From Oscillospiraceae bacterium (lineage in GTDB: Bacteria; Bacillota; Clostridia; Oscillospirales; Oscillospiraceae), in the NCBI GenBank assembly GCA_017410075.1, contig JAFQRK010000007.1, positions 1 through 39,736 of the forward strand: 39,736 nucleotides of DNA, in the 5' to 3' direction. The position numbers were made by a program, and so were the translations under genes. Under the pieces are notes generated by a model. It saw nothing but the letters and a program-made list of their open reading frames with translations. It was not told the DNA's origin and made no database searches. Every line of letters begins with the position of its first letter. Position 1 is the first letter of the stretch. Below, one piece after another: positions 14,203 to 21,261 of this stretch.

Positions 14203-14272
14203 GGGTTTCACCTCCAATTATAATCTTTCGTAAATCTATATCGCAAAGCTTTTTGCTTTCAGCGAACACTTT

Positions 14273-15622
14273 TTAGAAGCCGGGGAAGCCGCCGAAGCCG
14301 CCAAATCCGCCCATACGCTTCATCTTTTTGCCCATACCCGGGCCGGAAAACTGCTTGATCATCTTCTGCATCTGCTCAAAGGACTTCAGCATCCGGTTTA
14401 CATCCTCCACCTTCACGCCGGCACCGGCCGCGATCCGCTTTTTCCGGGACGCACCGATGATATTGGCGTTTTCCCGCTCCTTGGGGGTCATAGAAAGGAT
14501 GATTGCCTCTGTGCGGGCCATTTGCTTATCGTCCACTTTTACGCCCTTAAGGTTTGCACCGCCTGGCAGCTGCGCCAGAATATCCTCCAGCGAGCCCATA
14601 GACTTCATCTGCACCAGCTGATCGTAATAATCCTGCAGGGTAAAGCGATTGGAGCGGAGCTTTTCCTCCAGCTCAGCAGTTTTCTTGGCATCGTATGCCT
14701 TTTCCGCCTTTTCAATCAGGCTCAGCACATCGCCCATACCCAGAATTCTGGATGCCATACGGTCGGGATAGAAGGGCTCGATATCCTCCAGCTTTTCGCC
14801 CATACCGGCGAACTTAATGGGTTTTCCGGTAATGGCACGGACGGACAGCGCCGCGCCGCCTCTGGCATCGCCATCCAGCTTGCTGAGCATAACAGAGTGG
14901 ATATCCAGCCACTCGTTAAAGCTCTGGGCAGCATTGACAGCGTCCTGACCGGTCATTGCGTCCACCACCAGCATAATTTCGTCCGGGGACACAGCAGCCT
15001 TGATGTTCTTCAGCTCTTCCATCAGCTGTTCATCCACATGCAGACGGCCGGCGGTATCTAAGAATACCATATCGTGGCCACGCTGACGGGCATAGGAAAC
15101 AGCCTCTTTGGCAATTTCAACCGGGTCAGTCTGACCCTTTTCAAACACCGGAATACCCAGCTTCTCACCGCAGACCTTCAGCTGGGTGATGGCGGCAGGC
15201 CGGTAAATATCGCAGGCCACCAGCAAGGGGTTTTTGCCCTGACGCTTCATCAGACCGGCAAGCTTGCTGCCATTGGTGGTCTTACCTGCACCCTGCAGAC
15301 CCACCAGCATAACCACGGTAGGGCCCTTGGGATTGATGGTAATATGTTTTGTGTCGCTGCCCATCAGTTTGGTCAGCTCCTCATTGACGATCTTAACGAT
15401 CATCTGTGCCGGGCTCAAAGCCTCCAGCACATCCGCGCCTACACAGCGCTCGGTAACCGCTTTCGTAAAATCCTTGCAGACCTTGTAGCTGACATCCGCT
15501 TCCAGCAGCGCCATACGGATCTCCCGCATAGCCTCCTTAACATCGGACTCCTTCAGGCGGCCTTTGCCGCGAAGCTTTTTGAAGGCGGCAGAAATTTTTT
15601 CAGTTAAACCTTCAAATGCCAT
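14273..15622 (-). CDS. ffh: Signal recognition particle GTPase Ffh
   Basis: Ffh (SRP54) binds SRP RNA and nascent signal sequences and delivers ribosomes to FtsY at the membrane. The 449 residues show the N domain (MAFEGLTEKISAAFKKLRG), the G domain with GLQGAGKTTNGSKLA near residue 108, DTAGRLHVDEQLM near 190 and SKLDGDARGGAALS near 248, and the M domain from about residue 310 with a methionine-rich end (QMKSMGSLEDILAQLPGG, SFEQMQKMIKQFSGPGMGKKMKRM). The tail is a GGFGGFGGFPGF repeat. GAGGAG overlaps the end of ylxM, giving a 3-nt gap and likely coupling. Confidence 0.98.
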   Translation of the reverse strand: MAFEGLTEKISAAFKKLRGKGRLKESDVKEAMREIRMALLEADVSYKVCKDFTKAVTERCVGADVLEALSPAQMIVKIVNEELTKLMGSDTKHITINPKGPTVVMLVGLQGAGKTTNGSKLAGLMKRQGKNPLLVACDIYRPAAITQLKVCGEKLGIPVFEKGQTDPVEIAKEAVSYARQRGHDMVFLDTAGRLHVDEQLMEELKNIKAAVSPDEIMLVVDAMTGQDAVNAAQSFNEWLDIHSVMLSKLDGDARGGAALSVRAITGKPIKFAGMGEKLEDIEPFYPDRMASRILGMGDVLSLIEKAEKAYDAKKTAELEEKLRSNRFTLQDYYDQLVQMKSMGSLEDILAQLPGGANLKGVKVDDKQMARTEAIILSMTPKERENANIIGASRKKRIAAGAGVKVEDVNRMLKSFEQMQKMIKQFSGPGMGKKMKRMGGFGGFGGFPGF

Positions 15623-15625
15623 AGT

Positions 15626-15970
15626 TTACTCCTCTAATAACTGCGCCGCATTCACAATAGTCTGTGCCAGAGTCTTGACCTGGCTGTCTGTGTGCTGCTC
15701 CAAAGCCTTGGCAGCAGACACGATGGTGCGCATCACCTTGCGGTTGTTCAGATCCCGCTTGACGCAGCCGGTCTTCTCCTCCATATTTTTCAGCAGCGCT
15801 TCCGCACGGCTCAAATTGTCATACACGCCCTGGCGGCTGACCTGCAGCTCCTGTGCGATCTCGCTGAGAGAATAGTCCTGATTGTGGTAAAGATCGAAGC
15901 ACATCCGCTGACGGTCTGTCAGCAGTTCGCCATAGTAATCGTATAGAAGTGTCATCTCCAATGCGTCCAT
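15626..15970 (-). CDS. ylxM: YlxM/p13 family helix-turn-helix protein (UPF0122)
   Basis: YlxM is a small sigma-like helix-turn-helix protein always found beside ffh and thought to modulate the SRP pathway. The 114 residues contain LLYDYYGELLTDRQRMCFDLYHNQDYSLSEIAQEL-type sequence (residues 8-45), a region-4-like HTH with VSRQGVYDNLSRAEALL. AAAGGAGG sits 6-7 nt before the ATG. It is first in the operon; a pair of inverted repeats lies just upstream. Confidence 0.93.
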   Translation of the reverse strand: MDALEMTLLYDYYGELLTDRQRMCFDLYHNQDYSLSEIAQELQVSRQGVYDNLSRAEALLKNMEEKTGCVKRDLNNRKVMRTIVSAAKALEQHTDSQVKTLAQTIVNAAQLLEE

Positions 15971-15983
15971 AGCGCGCCTCCTT

Positions 15984-16005
15984 TGTCAAGGTCTTTTCCT
16001 TGACA
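15984..16005. promoter_or_regulatory. Inverted repeat in ylxM leader
   Basis: TGTCAAGG, six bases and CCTTGACA form a perfect 8-bp inverted repeat directly upstream of the ylxM ribosome binding site, inside the expected 5' untranslated region. A near copy lies 50 nt further up (16037-16058). Confidence 0.5.
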
Positions 16006-16013
16006 TCTCGCCT

Positions 16014-16042
16014 ATCATACACCATCGGCGCCGGCTTGTCAA
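16014..16042 (-). promoter_or_regulatory. Promoter of ylxM-ffh-rpsP-khpA-rimM-trmD operon
   Basis: On the minus strand a perfect TTGACA, 17 nt and TATGAT precede ylxM. The -35 box is part of a TGTCAAG/CTTGACA inverted repeat (16037-16058) similar to the one in the leader. Confidence 0.75.
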
Positions 16043-16066
16043 GTATTTTTCCTTGACAGACGCAAA

Positions 16067-16705
16067 TTATTTTACAATATACCACCGGGACAGCTCTGCC
16101 ACGGGAACAAAGCCCAGCCGGTCATACAGCCGAACAGCCCGATCGTTGTTGGACGCCACCTCCAGCATCGCTGTATCCGCCGTCAAAGCGTGGCACAGCG
16201 CCAGCACCACATCTGCGCCTGCGCCCTTTTGCACCGCCACGATGGCGCCGATCTTATCATAAGACGCCTTGCCGATGCCAAGCAGCGTATCGCCCCGATG
16301 GACAAAGTAGCCGTCGCCCTTTTGGAGCATTTCCTGCCCGTCTTTTTCCGTCATCCAGGCGGCATTGGCTACATTTTTCATCCCCGTATTGTAAATTTCC
16401 AGCCACTGCTTTAAGGTATGCGCCTGCACCGGAAACAGCGCCGCATCCGTATCCGGCAGACCTGCCAGCGGCCGCTGCCGCAAGATCACCGCATTTCTCA
16501 GCGGATATTTTTCCAGCGCCGGGTGTCCGGTGGCGACGATTCTTTCCGCGCCGCACATAGTACAAAACTGCACGCATTCTTCAATCAACGCCGCAGGCTC
16601 CAGACTGGATTGGATCTTGATATAGGCAATTCCCCGGTAGGGAATTTCCCGTAATGTCAGGCTGGCCGCCCCGTTTTGCGTGGTAAAAACCGGAATATCC
16701 TTCAT
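16067..16705 (-). CDS. GNAT-family N-acetyltransferase
   Basis: The 212-residue protein ends in the GNAT fold: GIGKASYDKIGAIVAVQKGAGADVVLALCHAL (acetyl-CoA loop region, with a poor Q/RxxGxG/A motif VQKGAGADVV near residue 158) and LEVASNNDRAVRLYDRLGFVPV near 185, the typical N..A..lYe.lGF ending. The first 100 residues are a less familiar lead domain. The ATG at 16705 follows GGAGAT by about 6 nt; an earlier in-frame ATG has no such site. It is a lone gene and its substrate cannot be told. Confidence 0.83.
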   Translation of the reverse strand: MKDIPVFTTQNGAASLTLREIPYRGIAYIKIQSSLEPAALIEECVQFCTMCGAERIVATGHPALEKYPLRNAVILRQRPLAGLPDTDAALFPVQAHTLKQWLEIYNTGMKNVANAAWMTEKDGQEMLQKGDGYFVHRGDTLLGIGKASYDKIGAIVAVQKGAGADVVLALCHALTADTAMLEVASNNDRAVRLYDRLGFVPVAELSRWYIVK

Positions 16706-16818
16706 CTTATCATCTCCTGCTGTCATCATAGCACAAAGCCGGTTTTTGTGCAACCTGTCCAAGCAAAGGCCGCTGCTTCGCAAATGTTTCACAACCTTTC
16801 CGATTTTTTTGCAATCGT

Positions 16819-16846
16819 TTGCAATTTCCCTGAAAATATGTATAAT
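16819..16846 (+). promoter_or_regulatory. Promoter of small conserved gene
   Basis: TTGCAA, 16 nt and a perfect TATAAT lie 35 nt upstream of the start codon. The TTTGCAAT core is repeated 10 nt apart across the -35. Confidence 0.65.
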
Positions 16847-16880
16847 AGGGATATCGTCCGATTGAAAGGAGGTTTATCCT

Positions 16881-17111
16881 ATGAAAAAGATCATCTGCAA
16901 AAGAGAATACGACACCGAGACCGCAACCTTTGTAGCAAAGCGTACCTACGGTTATTACGGTGATCCTGCAGGCTACGAGGAGGTTCTGTTCCAGACTCCC
17001 GAGGGACTGTATTTTCTGTATGTGAACGGCGGTGAGGCCTCTCAGTATCCCACCGAGGATATCCTGCGCCTGGCAAAGACCAAGGTTGCAGACTGGAAGA
17101 ACGGCAACTGA
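16881..17111 (+). CDS. Small conserved protein of unknown function (76 aa)
   Basis: I do not recognise a functional family. The product is a soluble 76-residue protein: MKKIICKREYDTETA, then KRTYGYYGDPAGYEEVLFQTPEGLYFLYVNGGEAS and DILRLAKTKVADW. The alternation of aromatic and charged residues suggests a small beta-sheet followed by a C-terminal helix. A strong GAAAGGAGG site, a good promoter and a terminator of its own show a real, probably well-expressed gene. Similar short proteins occur, from memory, in Clostridia genomes without assigned function. Confidence 0.85.
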   Translation: MKKIICKREYDTETATFVAKRTYGYYGDPAGYEEVLFQTPEGLYFLYVNGGEASQYPTEDILRLAKTKVADWKNGN

Positions 17112-17124
17112 TCCGTACATGAAC

Positions 17125-17152
17125 GGCGACTGCGTTTGCAGTCGCCTTTTTT
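17125..17152 (+). terminator. Terminator after small conserved gene
   Basis: GGCGACTGC / GCAGTCGCC with a GTTT loop is followed by six T residues. Confidence 0.92.
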
Positions 17153-17210
17153 CTTGACAAATGTGGTATGATATAAGGGTAAAATGTCCATTTTTTGAGG
17201 ATTGATCGCA

Positions 17211-18065
17211 ATGAAACATTTTTTTGCCCTTTTGGCATTCCTTTTGTTCCTTTTTGCCGGCTGCGCGCAGCAGGAAGCACCGGCGGATATTGCCGCCACC
17301 ACGCTGCCGGTATACGAGTTCACTTCCCGGCTTTGCGAAGGTACCGGCATCACCGTGACCCGTTTGGTCACGGAAAATGTGTCGTGCCTGCACGATTATT
17401 CCCTGAATGTCCGTCAGGTGCGTGCCGCAGAGGCGGCGGAGCTGATCGTCATCTCCGGTGCAGGTCTTGAAGACTTTATGGAGGATCTTCTGGCTGAAAA
17501 GACCGTTATCGACAGCTCTGTGGGTATTGAAGCTTTGGAAGCGGAGCATCACCACGATCACCACCACGAAACCGACTCCCACATCTGGCTCAGTCCGGAA
17601 AATGCCAGGCAAATGGCATCCAACATCTGCGTTGCGCTCAGCAAGCAGTATCCGCAGCACGAAGCTTCCTTTGAAGCCAATCTGCAGACCCTGATTGGCG
17701 ATATTGACGCGCTGCAAGCCTATGGGGATGCTCAGCTGGCAGACCTCAAATGCCGAGAGCTGATCACCTTCCACGACGGCTTTGCCCATCTGGCAGAGGC
17801 ATTCGAACTGGAGATCCTCGCCGCTGTGGAGGAGGAATCCGGCAGCGAAGCTTCCGCTGGGGAGCTGAAATCGCTGATCCAGCTTGTCCGGGAACATGAT
17901 CTGCCTGCGGTCTTTACGGAGCGCAACGGCAGCGTTTCCGCTGCTGATATCATCAGCGCCGAAACCGGCGTAAAAATCTACACTCTGGATATGGCCATGT
18001 CCGGCGACAGCTGGATCGCCGCTATGTATCAAAATATTGACACCATAAAGGAGGCGCTGGGATGA
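17211..18065 (+). CDS. znuA: Zinc-type ABC transporter substrate-binding lipoprotein
   Basis: This 284-residue lipoprotein captures a divalent metal, most likely zinc, outside the membrane and hands it to the permease. A signal peptide ends in the lipobox LFAGC (C18). The cluster A-I fold is seen in TTLPVYEFTSRLC, the metal histidines in CLHDYSL (near residue 64), DSHIWLSPENARQMA, ITFHDGFAHLAEAF and an acidic residue in FTERNGSVSA. Between them is a His-rich loop, EHHHDHHHETDSH, typical of zinc rather than manganese binders. ATG 17211 is preferred over a TTG at 17202, which abuts the TGAGG site. Its stop overlaps znuC as ATGA. Confidence 0.9.
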   Translation: MKHFFALLAFLLFLFAGCAQQEAPADIAATTLPVYEFTSRLCEGTGITVTRLVTENVSCLHDYSLNVRQVRAAEAAELIVISGAGLEDFMEDLLAEKTVIDSSVGIEALEAEHHHDHHHETDSHIWLSPENARQMASNICVALSKQYPQHEASFEANLQTLIGDIDALQAYGDAQLADLKCRELITFHDGFAHLAEAFELEILAAVEEESGSEASAGELKSLIQLVREHDLPAVFTERNGSVSAADIISAETGVKIYTLDMAMSGDSWIAAMYQNIDTIKEALG

Positions 18066-18814
18066 GAACTTCCCTTCACGGTGCAGGCTGCGGTGATTCC
18101 TGCTGCCTGCGGGTACAGAACCTGTCCGTCAAAATCGGCAACGATCAAATTCTCAGCAACATCAACCTCCATGTCCACTGCGGAGAAATGGTTGCCCTGA
18201 TCGGCCCCAACGGCGCCGGCAAATCTACCTTTTTGAAGGCCGTTCTGGGTCAGCAGGAGCACGATGGTATCATCGTCTTTTCCTCCCCTGGTCAGCGCGG
18301 TCACAAGCCCAAGATCGGCTATGTGCCCCAGACTCCCACCTTTGACCCCGGCGACCCCGTGTCGGTGGCTGACCTTTTTGTATGCTGTCAGAGTAAGCGT
18401 CCTGCGTTTCTGGGCTGCTCCAAGGCAATGCGCAAAAGCATTTTGGAATGCCTGCACAGAGTCCACGGCGAGGATCTCATCGACAAGCGGATCGGCACAC
18501 TTTCCGGCGGCGAGCTGCAAAGAGTCTTGCTGGCGCTGGCCTTGGAGCCGATCCCCAATATACTGATCCTGGATGAGCCTCTGTCCGGCGTGGATGTGGA
18601 GGGTCAGACCGATCTGATGGATATGCTGGACGAGATCCGGGACACCTACGATCTGTCCATCTTGATGACCACCCACAATTTCTCTCTCCTGGATCGCTAT
18701 GCTGACCAGGTGGTGCTTATCGACCACGGCATTGCCGCCTCCGGCACACCGGCTGAGGTGCTGTCGGGCGAAGCCTTCTCCAGAGTATTTCATCGGGGAG
18801 GTGCAAAAGAATGA
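18062..18814 (+). CDS. znuC: Zinc-type ABC transporter ATP-binding protein
   Basis: The 250-residue ATPase powers the importer. It shows Walker A GPNGAGKST near residue 50, the Q-loop region YVPQTPTFDP, the signature LSGGELQRV near 150, Walker B ILILDEPLSGVD near 170 and the switch histidine in MTTHNFSL. The N-terminus is a little longer than usual (RTSLHGAGCGDSCCLRVQNL, with three cysteines). Start and stop overlap the neighbours as ATGA, so the three genes are coupled. Confidence 0.93.
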   Translation: MRTSLHGAGCGDSCCLRVQNLSVKIGNDQILSNINLHVHCGEMVALIGPNGAGKSTFLKAVLGQQEHDGIIVFSSPGQRGHKPKIGYVPQTPTFDPGDPVSVADLFVCCQSKRPAFLGCSKAMRKSILECLHRVHGEDLIDKRIGTLSGGELQRVLLALALEPIPNILILDEPLSGVDVEGQTDLMDMLDEIRDTYDLSILMTTHNFSLLDRYADQVVLIDHGIAASGTPAEVLSGEAFSRVFHRGGAKE

Positions 18815-19650
18815 ACATTTGGTATGCGATTTGTGACGCGCTTCCTTTTGAGATGCTCCATTGGGGCTTTATGAAGAACGCCCTGCTGGCGATTCTGATC
18901 ATGGCGCCGCTGTTCGGTCTGCTGTCGACGATGGTGGTAACCGGTCGGATGAGCTTTTTCTCCGATGCCTTGGGCCACTCCGCCTTTACCGGCATTGCTA
19001 TTGGCTGCATCTGCGGCATTGCCGCACCGGTTTGGGCTGCCGTTGCTTTCAGCGTGCTGTTTGCTCTGCTGTTTTCCTATGTCCGCAGCCGCAGCAATCA
19101 CGCTGCCGACACCCTGATCGGTGTGTTTTCCAGCACCGCTGTGGCGCTGGGTATCTTCATCGCCACCTTAGGCGGTGACAGCTTCACCAAGTACAATCAA
19201 TACTTGATCGGCGATATTCTCTCTGTGACCCCGGCACAGATCGGCACGCTGGCCATTGTGTTGGTGCTGATTTTGAGCTTCTGGATCTTCCATTCCAACC
19301 GTCTGGCGCTGACCGCCATTCATCCCCAGCTGGCATCCTCCCGTGGCATTCGGGTGGGTCTTTCTCAGACAGTGTTCACCGTAGCCATCGCTGTGGTGGT
19401 GACGCTGTGCCTTTCCAGCGTGGGTCTGCTGATCCTGAACTCCCTGCTGATCCTGCCTGCCGCCGCATCCCGGAATATTGCAAAAAATCTAAGGCAGTAC
19501 CATCTTCTTTCTGTGCTGTTTGCGCTGATCGCCGGCATTGGCGGTCTGACGGTTTCCTATTATCTGGGCAGCTCTGCCGGTGCGGCAATTTGCCTGGTGC
19601 TGGCCGCGATCTTCGCAATTAGCTTCTGCTTCCGGAAAGGACGGGGCTGA
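18811..19650 (+). CDS. znuB: Zinc-type ABC transporter permease
   Basis: This 279-residue permease belongs to the ABC-3 family (ZnuB/MntB). It has about eight hydrophobic helices, with the conserved GRMSFFSDALGHSAFTGIAIG block near residue 47 and RGIRVGLSQTVFTVAIAVVVTLCLSSVGLLILNSLLILPAAASR-like sequence from about residue 178. The metal cannot be read from the permease; the His-rich ZnuA loop argues for zinc. It is followed by trmO after 1 nt. Confidence 0.93.
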   Translation: MNIWYAICDALPFEMLHWGFMKNALLAILIMAPLFGLLSTMVVTGRMSFFSDALGHSAFTGIAIGCICGIAAPVWAAVAFSVLFALLFSYVRSRSNHAADTLIGVFSSTAVALGIFIATLGGDSFTKYNQYLIGDILSVTPAQIGTLAIVLVLILSFWIFHSNRLALTAIHPQLASSRGIRVGLSQTVFTVAIAVVVTLCLSSVGLLILNSLLILPAAASRNIAKNLRQYHLLSVLFALIAGIGGLTVSYYLGSSAGAAICLVLAAIFAISFCFRKGRG

Positions 19651-19651
19651 T

Positions 19652-20338
19652 ATGGAGGATGTAAAAATTCAGGTCATCGCCAGGATGAAAAGCGATTTTC
19701 CCACCAAATTCGGCATTCCCCGGCAAAGCGGCTTGGTGCAGGAGCTTCGCTCCACCGTTATTTTCGAGCCGGAATTTCGCAACGCCGATGCCCTGCGGGG
19801 CATTGAGGGCTACTCCCATCTGTGGCTGATCTGGCAGTTTTCCGAGGCGGTGCGCAGCGACTGGTCTCCCACCGTCCGTCCTCCCCGGCTGGGCGGCAAT
19901 ACCCGTATGGGCGTATTCGCCACCCGTTCCCCCTTCCGCCCCAACAATCTGGGGCTGTCCAGCGTAAAGCTGCTGGGTGTGGAGCATACTGAGGAATACG
20001 GCACGGTGCTGCACATTGGCGGTGCGGATTTGATGGACGGAACGCCGATTTTCGACATTAAGCCCTACATCCCCTACAGCGATTGCCACGAGAACGCTGT
20101 GGGCGGATTTACGGACACCGCAGGAGAATTTTTGCTACAGGTAGACTTCCCTGCCGAACTGCTTTCGCTTCTGCCTGAGAACAAGCAAGCTGCCGCCATC
20201 GGCATTCTGTCCCACGATCCCCGACCCAGCTATCAGCGCAAACCTGACCGGGTCTACGGTATTTCTTTCGCCGGTTTCGATATTCGATTTACCGTCAAGG
20301 ATGATGTTCTCACTGTTGTTGCAGTGGAGAAAATATAA
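19652..20338 (+). CDS. trmO: tRNA (N6-threonylcarbamoyladenosine37-N6)-methyltransferase TrmO
   Basis: TrmO (TsaA/YaeB) adds a methyl group to t6A37 of tRNA using S-adenosylmethionine. The 228-residue protein has the beta-barrel blocks GIPRQSG (near 22), LRGIEGYSHLWLIWQF (near 49), RMGVFATRSPFRPNNLGLS (near 90), DLMDGTPIFDIKPYIPYSD (near 130) and the C-terminal DPRPSYQRKPDRVYGISFAGFDIRF. The ATG follows the znuB stop by 1 nt with a poor site, so it is probably translated by coupling. Why it sits in a metal-import operon is unclear. Its last 172 bp are duplicated at 20966-21137. Confidence 0.93.
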   Translation: MEDVKIQVIARMKSDFPTKFGIPRQSGLVQELRSTVIFEPEFRNADALRGIEGYSHLWLIWQFSEAVRSDWSPTVRPPRLGGNTRMGVFATRSPFRPNNLGLSSVKLLGVEHTEEYGTVLHIGGADLMDGTPIFDIKPYIPYSDCHENAVGGFTDTAGEFLLQVDFPAELLSLLPENKQAAAIGILSHDPRPSYQRKPDRVYGISFAGFDIRFTVKDDVLTVVAVEKI

Positions 20339-20339
20339 T

Positions 20340-20372
20340 AAAAACAGCGGCACTTTCCGTGCCGCTGTTTTA
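20340..20372. terminator. Bidirectional terminator between trmO and XRE gene
   Basis: AAAACAGCGGCAC / GTGCCGCTGTTTT is a 13-bp stem with A and T runs on both sides, serving the convergent genes. Confidence 0.9.
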
Positions 20373-20609
20373 AGGTTCCAGATTATCTTCGTCAAACAAT
20401 GGTGAATTAAAAAAGTCCGTGATAGAAATTCCAAGCCCCTGACAAAGCTCGTGAACGATGCGCAGTTTCATAGAGGGATAAGCGCAATTTAAGACATTGC
20501 CGATCGTAGACTTAGGAACACCGCTTTTGTTATTTAGCTGATAGGGTGTCATATGTTTTTCCTGCAGCAACTCGGTCAAACGCTTGCTGACTGCTTCATT
20601 CAACTGCAT
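20370..20609 (-). CDS. XRE-family helix-turn-helix regulator
   Basis: This is a 79-residue lambda-repressor-like DNA-binding protein. The Cro/CI helix-turn-helix is visible in TPYQLNNKSGVPKSTIGNVLN (first 20 shown as helix 2-turn-helix 3, residues 21-41), followed by the usual LRIVHELCQGLGISITDFF. There is no extra effector domain. The gene is AT-richer than its surroundings and its ribosome binding site is weak (GGTGGTG). It diverges from a 72-residue gene across a perfect palindrome, which suggests it represses both. The pair lies between two copies of the trmO 3' end. Confidence 0.9.
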   Translation of the reverse strand: MQLNEAVSKRLTELLQEKHMTPYQLNNKSGVPKSTIGNVLNCAYPSMKLRIVHELCQGLGISITDFFNSPLFDEDNLEP

Positions 20610-20641
20610 ATCATCACCACCGTATCAAAATTCTCTTCATT

Positions 20642-20708
20642 ATTATAGAAAATTGCGGCGAAATTTTAGTACAGCTAGCTGTACTATTTGTGTTTTTTGT
20701 TGTATAAT
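20642..20708. promoter_or_regulatory. Divergent promoters with 20-bp palindromic operator
   Basis: TAGTACAGCTAGCTGTACTA (20667-20686) is a perfect palindrome. A plus-strand TATAAT at 20703-20708 and a minus-strand TATAAT at 20647-20642 lie on either side, each about 17 nt from a -35 position that falls on the palindrome's edge. A protein bound here would block both promoters. Confidence 0.7.
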
Positions 20709-20745
20709 ACCCTTATTGTTAATACAACAAAAAGGAGAACTGACG

Positions 20746-20964
20746 ATGAATGCAAAACAGATTATACTTCAAATCGCACTTAAGGAAAATAAGCCGCCGG
20801 AAGAAATTGAAGCGGCAATGCTCACCGCTATGCGCGAAGCAATGGCCGCTGAAGATCCTCTAGCGCAAAAGTTGTGGAAAAAGCTTGCACCAAACGGAAA
20901 AGAGCCCACATTGGATGAATTCTTGGAGTTTTGCGCAAAAAGGGCAAGAGAAAAGCTGTATTAA
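20746..20964 (+). CDS. Small helical protein beside XRE regulator (72 aa)
   Basis: No function can be assigned. The 72-residue, charged, alpha-helical protein reads MNAKQIILQIALKENKPPEE, then AAMLTAMREAMAAEDPLAQKLWKKLAPNGKEPTLDEFLEFCAKRA. I recall short Clostridia proteins of this pattern that are annotated as containing a Spo0A C-terminal-like domain, but it lacks enough sequence to be a DNA-binding domain by itself. AAAGGAG lies 8 nt before the ATG and a good TATAAT lies upstream, so it is expressed. The position opposite an XRE gene would also fit a regulator-partner or toxin-antitoxin-like pair; nothing in the sequence decides this. Confidence 0.75.
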   Translation: MNAKQIILQIALKENKPPEEIEAAMLTAMREAMAAEDPLAQKLWKKLAPNGKEPTLDEFLEFCAKRAREKLY

Positions 20965-20965
20965 G

Positions 20966-21137
20966 GCTTGTGCCTCAAATCAAACAGGCTGCCGCCATCG
21001 GCATTCTGTCCCACGATCCCCGACCCAGCTATCAGCGCAAACCTGACCGGGTCTGCGGCATTTCTTTCGCCGGTTTCGATATTCGATTTACCGTCAAGGA
21101 TGATGTTCTAACTGTTGTAGCAGTGGAGCAGTTATAA
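20966..21137 (+). pseudogene. Duplicated 3' fragment of trmO
   Basis: This fragment matches the last 172 bp of trmO (20167-20338) at a constant offset of 799 bp, with 4 mismatches over the central 141 bp and more at both ends. The reading frame is kept to a TAA stop, ending VVAVEQL instead of VVAVEKI. It starts straight after the stop of the 72-residue gene and has no start signal of its own. It and the intact trmO bracket the XRE cassette. Confidence 0.9.
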
Positions 21138-21165
21138 AAAGTCCCCTCATCAGAGGGGACTTTTC
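21137..21165 (+). terminator. Terminator after trmO fragment
   Basis: AAAAGTCCCCTC / GAGGGGACTTTT is a 12-bp stem with an ATCA loop and a T run. It may be the ancestral trmO terminator. Confidence 0.88.
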
Positions 21166-21256
21166 TGTCATTCCGAGCCAGCGCGCTCGCTGGCGTGGGA
21201 ATCCCCGAAATCTTTCGGGAATTGCCGCGTCGGGCTTCGCCCTCCTCGCAATGACA
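21166..21256. repeat. Palindromic intergenic repeat, family B, copy 1
   Basis: The 91-bp element starts TGTCATTCCGAG and ends CTCGCAATGACA, which are inverted terminal repeats. Inside are hairpins GCCAGCG/CGCTGGC, CCCGAAA/TTTCGGG and GGGCTTCGCCC. Copy 2 is near 25622-25718. It lies between the convergent trmO fragment and M23 gene. Confidence 0.85.
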
Positions 21257-21261
21257 CATTT

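Noticed and set aside
17154..17185. Promoter for znuA from TTGACA at 17154
   Set aside because: The -35 is perfect, but TATAAG is 12 nt and TAAAAT 20 nt away, so no well-spaced -10 exists; I also found no clear Zur or AdcR box.
16710..18032. 440-codon minus-strand open frame over the small gene and znuA
   Set aside because: Antisense of znuA and of the strongly signalled 76-residue gene, without a start site.
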